NCBI GenBank assembly: GCA_035276605.1 | Contig: DATELN010000126.1 | Span: 1 to 64,000 of the forward strand | Origin: GCA-003244245 sp035276605 | GTDB lineage: Bacteria; Actinomycetota; Actinomycetes; Mycobacteriales; Pseudonocardiaceae | DNA length: 64,000 nt | Direction of reading: 5' to 3' | Translations under genes and position numbers: made by a program | Shown here: piece by piece, positions 52,411-60,772 of the stretch | How the letters are laid out: each line of letters starts with the position of its first letter | Numbering within the stretch: position 1 is the first letter of the stretch | Notes under the pieces: generated by a model | What the model was told of the DNA's origin: nothing | The model's input: the letters and a program-made list of their open reading frames with translations, nothing else | Database searches by the model: none

Positions 52411-53961
52411 GTGACGGTGGTCCGGGAGGCGAGTGCCGGCGCCTCCGTGGCGCCGGCCAGTCCGGACGGTCGCCTCCTGCGGCTGGTACCGCCGCCACTG
52501 ACCGACCGGCTGCGTAGCTGGGTCGTCACGCTGAGCCTGACGCTGATCGCCGGCCTGGTGCGGCTGTGGAACCTGGGCTATCCCACCGATCGTGGGACGC
52601 CGGTGTTCGACGAGAAGCACTATGCGCCCCAGGCCTGGCAGATGCTGCGCAACGGTGGCGTGGAGGACAACCCGGGCTACGAGTTGGTCGTGCACCCGCC
52701 GCTGGGCAAGCAGCTCATCGCGCTGGGCGAGGCGGTGATGGGCTATGACAGCTGGGGATGGCGACTATCGGCCGCGCTGGCAGGCACGGTCTGCGTGCTG
52801 CTGATCGTGCGGATCGTGCGGCGGATGACCCGATCGACCCTGCTCGGCGGGATCGCCGGGGTTTTGCTCATCGCCGATGGTGTCAGCCAGGTGCAGTCCC
52901 GCATCGGGATGCTCGACATCTTCCTCGCGATGTTCGTGCTCGCCGCGTTCGGCTGCTTGATCGTGGATCGGGAACAGGTGCACCAGCGACTGGCCACGGT
53001 GGTCCGGGAAGGCCGCATCGCCGACACCGCCTTCGGTCCGCGGTTGGGCGTGCGCTGGTGGCGCTTCGGCGCTGGGGTGCTGCTTGGGCTGGCAGGCGGG
53101 ACGAAGTGGTCCGGGGTGTACTACCTCGTCGCCTTCATGGTGCTGAGCGTGGTGTGGGACGCCTGCGCGCGGCGCAGTGCGGGGGTGCACCGGCCCTGGG
53201 CCGGCGCGTTGGCCCGGGATGGCGGGCCAGCGTCGTGGGCGTTGGCAGTGGTGCCCGTCGGCGCCTACCTGGCGACCTGGTGGGCGTGGTTCAGCAGCGA
53301 AACCGGGATCGATCGGCACGCGGTCGGCCACCAGATCGGTGCCGGCGGACTGTTTTCCTTCGTCCCAGACGCGCTGCGTGGGCTGTGGTATTACAGCGCC
53401 GCTGTGCTGCGCTTCCACGAGCACCTGTTCACGCCTGCCCACCCGCACCCGTGGGAGTCCAAACCGTGGAGCTGGCCAATGGGGCTGCGGCCGATGCTCT
53501 ACTACTACCAGTCCGGGGCAGGTGCGCCCGGCTGCGGGCGGCAAGACTGCGTGGCGACCGTGATGCTCATCGGCACGCCGGCACTGTGGTGGCTGACCCC
53601 GGCCGTGCTGGCGTGGGCACTGTGGCGGGCCGCCAGCGGACCTGACTGGCGCTACGCCGCCGCGTTAACCGGCTACGCCGCCGGCTGGCTGCCTTGGTTT
53701 TCCAACATTCACCGCCAGATGTACTTCTTCTATATGACGCCGGTGGCGCCGTTTCTGGTGATCGCGATGACCCTGGTGCTCGGCGAGATTCTCGGTCGGG
53801 CCGCGGACGGTGCCGAGCGGCGTGGGACCGGGCTGCTGGTGATTTCGCTATATGTGGGGCTGGTGGTGGCCAACTTCGCCTGGCTGTGGCCGATCCTCAC
53901 CGGTGAGTCGATCACCCCGGAGCACTGGAACGCCGAGTTGTGGCTGCCGTCCTGGCGCTGA
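52411..53961 (+). CDS. pmt: Protein O-mannosyltransferase (GT39)
   Basis: From the GTG at 52411 the protein is 516 residues with about ten membrane helices. The first extracytoplasmic loop has GTPVFDEKHYAPQAWQML with the catalytic Asp-Glu pair, and HPPLGKQLIALGEAVMGY follows; both are GT39 hallmarks. It transfers mannose from polyprenyl-phosphate-mannose to secreted proteins during export. It is the homologue of mycobacterial Pmt, divergent from rsmI. Confidence 0.93.
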   Translation: MTVVREASAGASVAPASPDGRLLRLVPPPLTDRLRSWVVTLSLTLIAGLVRLWNLGYPTDRGTPVFDEKHYAPQAWQMLRNGGVEDNPGYELVVHPPLGKQLIALGEAVMGYDSWGWRLSAALAGTVCVLLIVRIVRRMTRSTLLGGIAGVLLIADGVSQVQSRIGMLDIFLAMFVLAAFGCLIVDREQVHQRLATVVREGRIADTAFGPRLGVRWWRFGAGVLLGLAGGTKWSGVYYLVAFMVLSVVWDACARRSAGVHRPWAGALARDGGPASWALAVVPVGAYLATWWAWFSSETGIDRHAVGHQIGAGGLFSFVPDALRGLWYYSAAVLRFHEHLFTPAHPHPWESKPWSWPMGLRPMLYYYQSGAGAPGCGRQDCVATVMLIGTPALWWLTPAVLAWALWRAASGPDWRYAAALTGYAAGWLPWFSNIHRQMYFFYMTPVAPFLVIAMTLVLGEILGRAADGAERRGTGLLVISLYVGLVVANFAWLWPILTGESITPEHWNAELWLPSWR

Positions 53962-53968
53962 GCGGTAC

Positions 53969-54460
53969 TCAGCTGGCCAGCAAGATCTCCCCGTCCGACA
54001 CCGTGATCTCACGCGCCGCGAGCGATCGCGGCGCGGGGCCGTTGACGACCGAGCCATCTGCGATGGCGTATTTGCTGCCGTGGCATGGGCAGTCAATCGT
54101 GCCGCCAGCGACCTTGTTCACCGTGCAGCCCTGATGGGTGCAGATTGCCGAAAACGCCTTGAACGTGCCCGACGTCGGCTGGGTCACCACCACCTTGTCG
54201 CCGGGGAACACTTTGCCACCACCGACGGGGATGTCACTGGTGGACGCCAACCGCTCACCGGTAGGTGCGGCGGAACTCGAGGTCGTCGGCGGCTGCTGCG
54301 TAGCGGCGCCCGGCGCTGCCGGGGCCTGTGGCGCTGGCGCCGCACCCTGGCTCCGGTTGCTGGTGCACGCGGCGAGTGCAGCCGACACCGCCAGGATCCC
54401 GGAACCAGCCACGATGGCGCGCCGGGTAAGTTGGGATCCGGGTCGGGGAATGCGGAACAT
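53969..54460 (-). CDS. Rieske [2Fe-2S] lipoprotein exported by Tat
   Basis: Two adjacent ATGs exist; the one ending at 54460 has the better spacing to AAGGAG and gives 163 residues. The signal has a twin-arginine LTRRAIVAGSG and the lipobox AALAAC, then a Pro/Ala/Thr linker, then a Rieske fold with CTHQGC and CPCHGSKY binding the cluster. It lacks partner cytochrome genes nearby. It is probably an electron carrier on the outer face of the membrane; partner unknown. It is convergent with the mannosyltransferase. Confidence 0.9.
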   Translation of the reverse strand: MFRIPRPGSQLTRRAIVAGSGILAVSAALAACTSNRSQGAAPAPQAPAAPGAATQQPPTTSSSAAPTGERLASTSDIPVGGGKVFPGDKVVVTQPTSGTFKAFSAICTHQGCTVNKVAGGTIDCPCHGSKYAIADGSVVNGPAPRSLAAREITVSDGEILLAS

Positions 54461-54516
54461 CATCACTCCTTGCCAGTGGAGGGTGCAGGTCACCCAGGTT
54501 AGGAATACTGCCCCCG

Positions 54517-54541
54517 AACCGGGTGAATGCTATCACCGGTT
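54517..54541. promoter_or_regulatory. Imperfect inverted repeat upstream of the Rieske gene
   Basis: AACCGGGTGA and TCACCGGTT arms with one extra G and a short spacer, in the 204-base gap between the divergent Rieske and ribbon-helix-helix-like genes. It could be an operator for either gene. Confidence 0.35.
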
Positions 54542-54664
54542 GTGATGATTTAGATTGATCTTAACTCGATTGATAGACGCCCTTGAAGGTGGCGGGCCCG
54601 CGCGTCCCCGGGCCGCCGAACCGCTTCCCGTCCCGGAACGAACGTTTCGCGTAGGGAGGTCTTT

Positions 54665-54970
54665 ATGAGCAACCCAGCCCACCACGCCTCCGGCCGGCCG
54701 CGGGCAGCTCAGCCACAAAATCGGTACTCCGATCTCGCCCCCCAACATCTCCACTGGGCAGACAATGGACGGACCAAGCCCGTGCGGCGCAGCGTCGACC
54801 TGTCCCCGACCTACCACGCCCAGCTGACCCAGTGGTGCGTCGAGGCCGCGCAGATCATCGGCACCCCCCGGGTAACCGGCCAGGACGTCATCCGTGCGCT
54901 GGTCGCTCGGCTGCTGATGGACGAGTCGCTGGCCCGCCGGATCCGCGACGACCTCAGCATGAATCTGTAG
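54665..54970 (+). CDS. Small ribbon-helix-helix-like protein
   Basis: AGGGAGG precedes the ATG; 101 residues. After a 40-residue disordered N-terminus comes RRSVDLSPTYHAQLTQWCVE (strand then helix) and VTGQDVIRALVARLLMDESL, then ARRIRDDL, a pattern of RHH DNA-binding or ParG-like proteins. It may bind the inverted repeat at 54517 or be a plasmid-partition-like relic. It precedes the T7SS-type genes by 63 bases. Confidence 0.6.
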   Translation: MSNPAHHASGRPRAAQPQNRYSDLAPQHLHWADNGRTKPVRRSVDLSPTYHAQLTQWCVEAAQIIGTPRVTGQDVIRALVARLLMDESLARRIRDDLSMNL

Positions 54971-55033
54971 ACGCTTCGCCAATCGCCCTGATCCGCGCCG
55001 CTATGGTGCACCGTCGACGACGGGAGGGCTCGG

Positions 55034-55381
55034 GTGCACGGCGGATTTCTGGTAGACGTGGGCGCGCTGGGCCAACTCATCAGCGCGCTGTCTGAGGCCG
55101 CGGAACGGATGCATAGCGCTACCGACCGGTTGCGCGCCGCGTCGGCGGCCGAGCTGGGGAGCGGCGACCTCGACCATGCCGCCGCAGACTTCCAGAGCCG
55201 GTGGGACTACGGCATCGGGAAGGTCAGCCAGGCGTCGGAGAAGATGACCGACTCGCTGCGCGAGGCCGCAGCCCTCTACGAGCAAACCGATCAGACCGTC
55301 GCGGCCCTGTTCCGCACGCCCAGCCCGGCCGCACACGTTTCCCCGATTAGCCGGGCCCTCGATGCTGGGATGGCCCAGTGA
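55034..55381 (+). CDS. WXG100/LXG-like small secretion partner
   Basis: From the GTG at 55034 (GGGAGGG upstream) the product is 115 residues, almost all helical: LISALSEAAERMHSATDRL, then ADFQSRWDYGIGKVSQASEKM and LREAAALYEQTDQTVA. The long paired helices and the absence of a signal peptide suit a WXG100-type protein, although the central WxG itself is not present (FQSRWDYGIG is the nearest turn). Its stop overlaps the next gene's GTG by 4 bases. It is probably exported with that product by a type VII system. Confidence 0.6.
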   Translation: MHGGFLVDVGALGQLISALSEAAERMHSATDRLRAASAAELGSGDLDHAAADFQSRWDYGIGKVSQASEKMTDSLREAAALYEQTDQTVAALFRTPSPAAHVSPISRALDAGMAQ

Positions 55382-56727
55382 GCACCGCGACGGTGCGTGC
55401 GTATCCCGCTCTGGGCTTCGATCCGGCGCCGGGCGCGACGGAACGGGTCGGCGCGCTCGCGACCGATCTCGGATCGGTGGCCAGCGAACTCGGTGCCGCC
55501 CGCCAGGCGCTGATGGGGATTGGTCGCAGCGGCGGTATCTGGCAGGGTGACGCTGCGGAGGCCTTCCACCGCAAGCTCGGCGAGCTGCCGGACTACCTGG
55601 ACAAGGCCAACGGCTCGCTGGGTGACGCCGCGCGAACCCTAGACCAGTGGGCTGCCGACTTGACGTCGATGCAGGTCACGGCCGCCCAGTACGAAGCCGA
55701 AGCGGCGCAGATGCTGCAACGGCTGCGCGCCGCCCAGCCCAATCCCGACCTCGCCCTGGCCGGCCAGACATTCCCCGACGAGGCCTCCCTGGCCCAGGCG
55801 CAGGCCCGTTATGACGCCGCCACCGCCGAGCTGAATATCGCGTCGAAGGAGCTTGATGCCATCCGGGATCTGGCGCGGCGCCTGCTCACCCAGCACGACG
55901 AGCTGGTCAGCGAGGTCGCTGCCGCACTGCGGCGGGCCAAAGACGAGGCCCCGAAGGAACCGGGCTTGCTTGACCGGCTGGTCAGCGGATTCGTCGACGG
56001 CCTCACCAAACTCGCCTCGGCCGCGTGGCAGTGGGTCCAAGACCACGCCGACCTGATCGCCCAGTTCGGCGACATCACCAGCAAGCTCAGCACCGCGCTG
56101 GGCGTGCTGGCCATTGTCACCGCCCCCTTCGAGCCGGTCGGCGCGATCGTCGCGTGCGCTGCTGCCGGAACCGCCCTGATGGCGTTAGGCGCGCGCGGCC
56201 TGGCCAAGGCAGCCGGCGCGAAACTGGGATGGGGCTCGATCGCTGGCGACGCACTGGGAGCACTGCCATTCATCGGCGGTATCGGCCGGGGCGCGAAGGT
56301 CGTCAGCGGTGCTGAGCGGGCATTGGGTGCTACCCGCGGTGAGGTGCTTAGCTACGCCGCCTCCCGGGCATCGAAACTTGGTGCGCAGGCCGTCGAGGTC
56401 ACCGGACGGCACGCAACCCGCACCATCGCCGTGATCAAGGGCGAGGGCGTGTTAGGGCGTCTTGACGCCGGGATGGAGGCGGCCTACCAGGACGTGCGGG
56501 GAGGCGAACTGATCGGCACCAAGGGGCTGAACAAGGCCATCGAGAAGCTGGGCGGCACGGGCGGGATCGATCCGCTCTCAGCCGGCGGCCGGGCGGTGGA
56601 TGCCACGATCAAGTCCGGCCACGCAGTCGCCAAGGAGGTATACCACCATCTTGCCGGTCCGGATGGCCCGCCGGCCCTGGCATCGCAGACGTTCTGCTCG
56701 CGGGTAGCGGCTCGAGGTGTGACATGA
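55378..56727 (+). CDS. Putative T7SS-secreted protein with T7SS_signal N-terminus
   Basis: The 449-residue protein begins with the T7SS_signal pattern: YPALGFDPAPGATERVGALA, then GRSGGIWQGDAAEAFHRKLG (a WxG turn) and LDQWAADLTSMQ. Helical coiled regions to about residue 200 are followed by hydrophobic stretches (LSTALGVLAIVTAPF, GAIVACAAAGTALMALGARG) that could insert in a membrane. The C-terminal 120 residues match no effector I recognise. The three-gene coupled operon suggests partner, secreted protein and possible immunity or chaperone protein. No ESX machinery genes are in the window. Confidence 0.7.
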   Translation: MSTATVRAYPALGFDPAPGATERVGALATDLGSVASELGAARQALMGIGRSGGIWQGDAAEAFHRKLGELPDYLDKANGSLGDAARTLDQWAADLTSMQVTAAQYEAEAAQMLQRLRAAQPNPDLALAGQTFPDEASLAQAQARYDAATAELNIASKELDAIRDLARRLLTQHDELVSEVAAALRRAKDEAPKEPGLLDRLVSGFVDGLTKLASAAWQWVQDHADLIAQFGDITSKLSTALGVLAIVTAPFEPVGAIVACAAAGTALMALGARGLAKAAGAKLGWGSIAGDALGALPFIGGIGRGAKVVSGAERALGATRGEVLSYAASRASKLGAQAVEVTGRHATRTIAVIKGEGVLGRLDAGMEAAYQDVRGGELIGTKGLNKAIEKLGGTGGIDPLSAGGRAVDATIKSGHAVAKEVYHHLAGPDGPPALASQTFCSRVAARGVT

Positions 56728-57302
56728 CCGGGTTCAGCATCGAGCTGCCGGAAGGCTTCATCGAGCTCCCTGCCGCCCCGGCGACCGCAGAGGTGCAGCA
56801 CAAGCTGGAAAAGCTGCTCGGCCTGCCGGCGGGCGATACCAGCGCCGCAGAAGTCGCGAAGTCGCTGTCCGTGCTGGGTGCGCTCGCTGCCGACAGCGGC
56901 GCGCAATACTCCTCGATCGGTTTGTTCCGCTCCCCCGACGATCTGCAACGCCCGGTCAGCGTGGTGCTCACCGCAAGCCGGATGACCTCAGAACACGACG
57001 ACGCCAGCACGGTGATCACTGGGCTGCGTGAGGTTTACGCCGCAGATCTCGATACCGACACCGAGGTACTCCAGCTGCCGGCCGGTCAGGCCCTGGCCAC
57101 GATCCGCGAACAACCGTTGATGCTCCAAGTCGACGGCGTTGCCCCGGTAGCGCTGCTTCAACGTCAAGTAGTCGTCTGGATCCCAGATCGCGCCGGGTCC
57201 GCGGTGGCCGTCGTCGGCGTTGCGTCGAACTGCTGGCAGGACTGGCCGCACGTGTGCGATCTCGCGCTGGACTTGTTCGAGTCCGTCTCCTGGACGCCTT
57301 AG
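56724..57302 (+). CDS. Hypothetical protein coupled to the T7SS substrate gene
   Basis: The start overlaps the previous stop (ATGA). 192 residues, no signal peptide or membrane segment: FSIELPEGFIELPAAPATAE, then alternating strands and helices (PVSVVLTASRM, VITGLREVYAADL, VVVWIPDRAGSAVAVVGVAS). Proteins with this layout follow T7SS substrates in several actinomycetes and could be a cytoplasmic chaperone or immunity protein. Function unknown. Confidence 0.6.
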   Translation: MTGFSIELPEGFIELPAAPATAEVQHKLEKLLGLPAGDTSAAEVAKSLSVLGALAADSGAQYSSIGLFRSPDDLQRPVSVVLTASRMTSEHDDASTVITGLREVYAADLDTDTEVLQLPAGQALATIREQPLMLQVDGVAPVALLQRQVVVWIPDRAGSAVAVVGVASNCWQDWPHVCDLALDLFESVSWTP

Positions 57303-58030
57303 GACTCGTGTTCGGCTAGCGCGTTATCGGGGCGGTAGCACGGTGTCGGGTTACCGAGCCGCACCGTCGGCCCAGCCGGAATCGGCCCGGGCGCGGCAGC
57401 GTAGGCGGTTTCCAACTCGCGCTGCATCCGGCGCAGTCCCACGTGGCGGCGGGGATTTCGGGACGCGCGCTCGCCGCTGACTACGGTGGCCAAGATCAGC
57501 CAAGCCAGCACCGGGGCGACCGCCGCCCGGCTCGGTACGTCCAGATCCGCGGTGGCGAGGAAGGCACCGAACAGCAGCGCGAGGCCGGCCGAGGCGCTTA
57601 GCGCCAAGGACCAGTTGAGCATGGACGCGCGCATGCCGCCCGACTGGTCGAAGGCCAGTTCCGCGCGCACCAGCCACAACCGTCGTAGCCGCGCATCCGG
57701 CGGTACTTCAGCGCTGGGGGCGCCAGGACGCGGGCCCAGCCGTGGCCGGCGTGGCAGGACATCCGGCAGCTGCGCCCAGGCGTGCTGCGGTAGCCAGCCG
57801 GCGCCGTGGCTCGGTTCCCAGTCCAAGCTCGACACGCCTTGGTTGCCACGCCGGCGCAGCAGGAGCTTGGCGCCGCCGAGGCAGGCCAGCGTGATCGTCC
57901 CGAGGATGGCGGCCGTGAGCATCGCCGGGAGGCGATCTGAATAGGTCACGGCCTGCCCGGCGGACATCCCGGTCAAGCCCGACCCGACCACCCCGGCGAC
58001 CACCAGTACCCACCCCAGGCCACGTTGCAC
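57299..58030 (-). CDS. Hypothetical membrane protein
   Basis: The 243-residue protein has four hydrophobic segments: two near the N-terminus (VLVVAGVVGSGLTGM and MLTAAILGTITLACLGGAKL), two in the middle (SLALSASAGLALLFGAFLA and AAVAPVLAWLILATVV), separated by a Pro/Arg-rich cytoplasmic loop. The end is polar. Its stop overlaps the convergent T7SS-linked gene by 4 bases. It lies 12 bases downstream of the dienelactone hydrolase gene. Confidence 0.6.
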   Translation of the reverse strand: MQRGLGWVLVVAGVVGSGLTGMSAGQAVTYSDRLPAMLTAAILGTITLACLGGAKLLLRRRGNQGVSSLDWEPSHGAGWLPQHAWAQLPDVLPRRPRLGPRPGAPSAEVPPDARLRRLWLVRAELAFDQSGGMRASMLNWSLALSASAGLALLFGAFLATADLDVPSRAAVAPVLAWLILATVVSGERASRNPRRHVGLRRMQRELETAYAAAPGPIPAGPTVRLGNPTPCYRPDNALAEHES

Positions 58031-58042
58031 GCCGGTGCCCCC

Positions 58043-58750
58043 TCACTGCGCGTTGCGGCCTCCCAGCTGCGCGTGGAGGAAACCTACCGTCGCGTCCCAC
58101 GCCTTGGCGGCCTGGTCCGGGTCGTAGGTGCCGAGCAGGTTCTCGTCGTTGAAGAAGGCGTGTCCGGCCGGGTAGAAGCGGAAGTCAGGTCGCCGCCCGG
58201 TCTGCTGTTCGATGCTCGCCGCCAGCTCGCGAACCTGTTCGGGACCCTGAAAGTCGTCTTGCTCCCCGAAGTGACCCAACACCGCGGCGGAGAGGTTCTC
58301 GAAGCTGGGGTACGGCTCGCCGAGGACTGCGTAGAACGGCACCGCGGCGCCGATCTTGTCGCCCTGCTGCGCGGCGAGTACGAGCACGAAGCCGCCACCC
58401 ATGCAGAAACCAACCGCGCCGACCGTTGAGCTGGTGACTGCTTCGTGGCCAAGCAGGTAGTCCACCGCACCACCCAAGTCGCGGGCCGCCTGGTCTACCG
58501 GTAGCTGCTGCATGAGCTTGCCCGCCTCGTCGGCGTCGTGGGTGGTGGTACCGCCGTATAGATCGGGAGCCAGGGCGACGAAACCCTCGGCGGCCAGCCG
58601 GTTGGCCACATCGGCGATGTGGCTGGTCAGCCCCCACCACTCCTGGATCACGACAACGCCCGGTCCCCGACCACCCGCAGGCAACGCCAGGTAGCCGTGC
58701 GCGGTCGCCCCATTACTCCCGAACGTCACATTCTGTACCCGATTCTCCAT
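58043..58750 (-). CDS. Dienelactone hydrolase family protein
   Basis: The ATG ending at 58750 gives 235 residues, the usual length. Motifs: GVVVIQEWWGLTSHIADVAN, VGAVGFCMGGGFVLVLAAQQ (nucleophile Cys in GFCMGG), LGHFGEQDDF (Asp) and YPAGHAFFN (His). The Cys-Asp-His triad is that of carboxymethylenebutenolidase-like enzymes. A longer start would run through the repeat at 58786 and is rejected. Confidence 0.9.
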   Translation of the reverse strand: MENRVQNVTFGSNGATAHGYLALPAGGRGPGVVVIQEWWGLTSHIADVANRLAAEGFVALAPDLYGGTTTHDADEAGKLMQQLPVDQAARDLGGAVDYLLGHEAVTSSTVGAVGFCMGGGFVLVLAAQQGDKIGAAVPFYAVLGEPYPSFENLSAAVLGHFGEQDDFQGPEQVRELAASIEQQTGRRPDFRFYPAGHAFFNDENLLGTYDPDQAAKAWDATVGFLHAQLGGRNAQ

Positions 58751-58785
58751 ACCCAAATCCCACCACACCTCCTCCCCCACCGCGT

Positions 58786-58849
58786 TCTGGATGCAGACTG
58801 CCGTTTTCGAGGTCCTAAAAACGGCAGTCTGCATCCAGACTGCCGTTTT
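58786..58849. repeat. Nested hairpins with three copies of one 14-mer
   Basis: AAAACGGCAGTCTG or its complement occurs at 58794-58807, 58818-58831 and 58836-58849. The first and second pair in a 22-base stem (58786-58839, 10-base loop); the second and third pair in a 14-base stem with a 4-base loop (58818-58849), followed on the minus strand by a T-run. The two hairpins share the middle copy and exclude each other. The second is a good terminator for moeA, which ends at 58859. Confidence 0.85.
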
Positions 58850-58858
58850 GCGGGGGGC

Positions 58859-60745
58859 TCAGACGACGAGGTGGCCGGTTTCCGCGCACGAGTAGCCGTC
58901 GAGGGTTGCGATCTTGTTGTGGAATTGGGGGTTGGCGAGAAGGGTCCAGAGAGGGGCTAGTAGCGGCGACTCGTAGGTATCCCGGGTGAGCACCAGGTCG
59001 TAGGGCTCCTGGGTGACGGGCACGAAGTCCAATCCGTGCAGCCGCGCCGCGGCGAGGATGCCCATCCCGGCATCTGCTCGCCCGCCAGCCACCGCCGCGG
59101 CGACGGCGAGGTGAGTGCGTTCCTCGCGCCGGTAGCCGGCGACGTCGTCGGGCTCGATACCCCGGCGGCGCAGCTCGTAGTCGAGCAGCATCCGGGTTCC
59201 CGACTCCGGTTGCCGGTTGACGTAACGCAGGCCCGGACGGCGCAGGTCCTCGATACCGGCGATCTGCAGGGGGTTACCCGGCGCGACGATCAGCCCTTGT
59301 TCGCGGTGTACCAGGCGGATCACGGTGACCTCGACCTCGCCGAGCACCCGCGGCAGGTAGGGCAAGGTGTACTCGCCGGTATCCGGGTCGAGCAGGTGGC
59401 AGCCGGCGAGATGGCACAAACCGTCGCGCAGTGCCTGCAGTCCAGCCAGCGAGCCGACGGTGGATGAGGCAAGCGTGATGGTCGGGTCGACGTCGCGTAG
59501 CGCCGACGCGGCCACGTCGATCACCAGGTCGTGCGAGCCGATGACCACGATGGTGCGGTCGATCTCCTCCAGCCCGCGCAGGAGGTTTACCTGGATGTCG
59601 GTGCCCGCGGGGAGGCCGCCCTGCCCGATCGGGACGACCGCCAACCCGTCGGCCCTGACCAGCGAGGTGAGCGCCCCGGCGCCGCGCGGCAGGGGCGTGG
59701 CGACCAGCCTCCCGCCGACCCTGCCTAACCGGAGTCGCACCCAGTCGTCCTTGCCGATCGGGGAGGTGAGTGTGCGCGCGAGCCGGGCCTGCGCCCGCGG
59801 GCGAGTCAGGGTTGTGGTGCCTTGAAGAGCAGCCAACAACGGCGCGGCGAACAGCTCAAAGCTCAGCGCCGCCGACACCGGGTACCCGGGCGCACCGAGC
59901 ACTGCGGTAGTCCCCACGGTCCCCAGCACCACAGGATGCCCGGGCCGCACCGCCACCCCGTGCACCGCCAGGGTGCCTACCCGGGCCACCACGGAGGCGG
60001 TGTGGTCACTGCGGCCGCCGCTGGATCCGGCGATGATCACCACCAGGTCGGCGCGCGGCGCAGCGGCGAGCACCGCCGCAGCGATCCGCTCGGGATCGTC
60101 CGGCTCGATGGGCAGCGGCAGCACCGCGCATCCGTGCTCACCGGCCTGCCCGGCGAGCATCAGCGAGTTGGTATCGAGGATCTCCCCGATCCCGGGCTCC
60201 CAACCCAAGGGGCGGATCTCATCGCCGGTCGGCAAGATCGCGACGACCGGGCGGCGGCGCACCAGAATCTCGCTGACACCGGCGGCGGCTACCGCGGCGA
60301 CATCGACGGCGCGCAACCGGTGCCCGGGCGGCAACAGCAACTCCCCGGCCGCGACATCCTCGCCGATGGACCGGACGTGCTGGTACGGCGGCACCGCCGC
60401 GACCAGCTCCACGCCCTGGCCGACCGGGCGGACGTGCTCGCGCATCACCACCGCGTCCCGCTGCACTGAGAGTGGGTCGCCGGTGTCGATGAGATCAAAG
60501 TCAGTCAGCGTCAGCGGGGCGGCGGCGCTGGCGCTGGCAGTGTCCGCAGCGCGCACCGCGATGCCATCCATCCCGGCGGAGTCGAACGCGGGCGAAGAGC
60601 GCCGCGCCCACAGCGACTCGGCCGTGACCCGGCCGATCGCGGCCGCCAGTCCTAGCCGCTCGGTACCTACCCGATCCGGGCACCCGGCCGCGGCGCAGGC
60701 CGCGCGCCATGCGTCGAGCGCCTGAGCTGCCGGAAGGTCACCCAC
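58859..60745 (-). CDS. moeA: MoeA-like molybdopterin molybdenumtransferase fused to a periplasmic-binding-like domain
   Basis: The 628-residue chain has a MoeA half (residues 1-390: SSPAFDSAGMDGIAVRAADT, VVAILPTGDEIRPLG, DTNSLML, VIIAGSSGGRSDHT) and a C-terminal domain (about 400-610) with DRTIVVIGSHDLVIDV, ASSTVGSLAGLQALRDGLCH, RYVNRQPESGTRMLLDYELR and GGRADAGMGILAAARLHGLD, the molybdate/LysR-substrate-like fold PBP_like. MoeA inserts molybdenum into molybdopterin. The added domain may sense or deliver oxyanion. This fusion occurs in archaea and some bacteria. No other cofactor genes are near. Confidence 0.9.
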   Translation of the reverse strand: MGDLPAAQALDAWRAACAAAGCPDRVGTERLGLAAAIGRVTAESLWARRSSPAFDSAGMDGIAVRAADTASASAAAPLTLTDFDLIDTGDPLSVQRDAVVMREHVRPVGQGVELVAAVPPYQHVRSIGEDVAAGELLLPPGHRLRAVDVAAVAAAGVSEILVRRRPVVAILPTGDEIRPLGWEPGIGEILDTNSLMLAGQAGEHGCAVLPLPIEPDDPERIAAAVLAAAPRADLVVIIAGSSGGRSDHTASVVARVGTLAVHGVAVRPGHPVVLGTVGTTAVLGAPGYPVSAALSFELFAAPLLAALQGTTTLTRPRAQARLARTLTSPIGKDDWVRLRLGRVGGRLVATPLPRGAGALTSLVRADGLAVVPIGQGGLPAGTDIQVNLLRGLEEIDRTIVVIGSHDLVIDVAASALRDVDPTITLASSTVGSLAGLQALRDGLCHLAGCHLLDPDTGEYTLPYLPRVLGEVEVTVIRLVHREQGLIVAPGNPLQIAGIEDLRRPGLRYVNRQPESGTRMLLDYELRRRGIEPDDVAGYRREERTHLAVAAAVAGGRADAGMGILAAARLHGLDFVPVTQEPYDLVLTRDTYESPLLAPLWTLLANPQFHNKIATLDGYSCAETGHLVV

Positions 60746-60772
60746 GAGGGCACGGTACCGGGACTCAGCCAG

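Noticed and set aside
58751..58834. Longer N-terminus for the dienelactone hydrolase
   Set aside because: The extension would be translated from the repeat at 58786-58849 and has no counterpart in the family; the ATG ending at 58750 gives the normal length.
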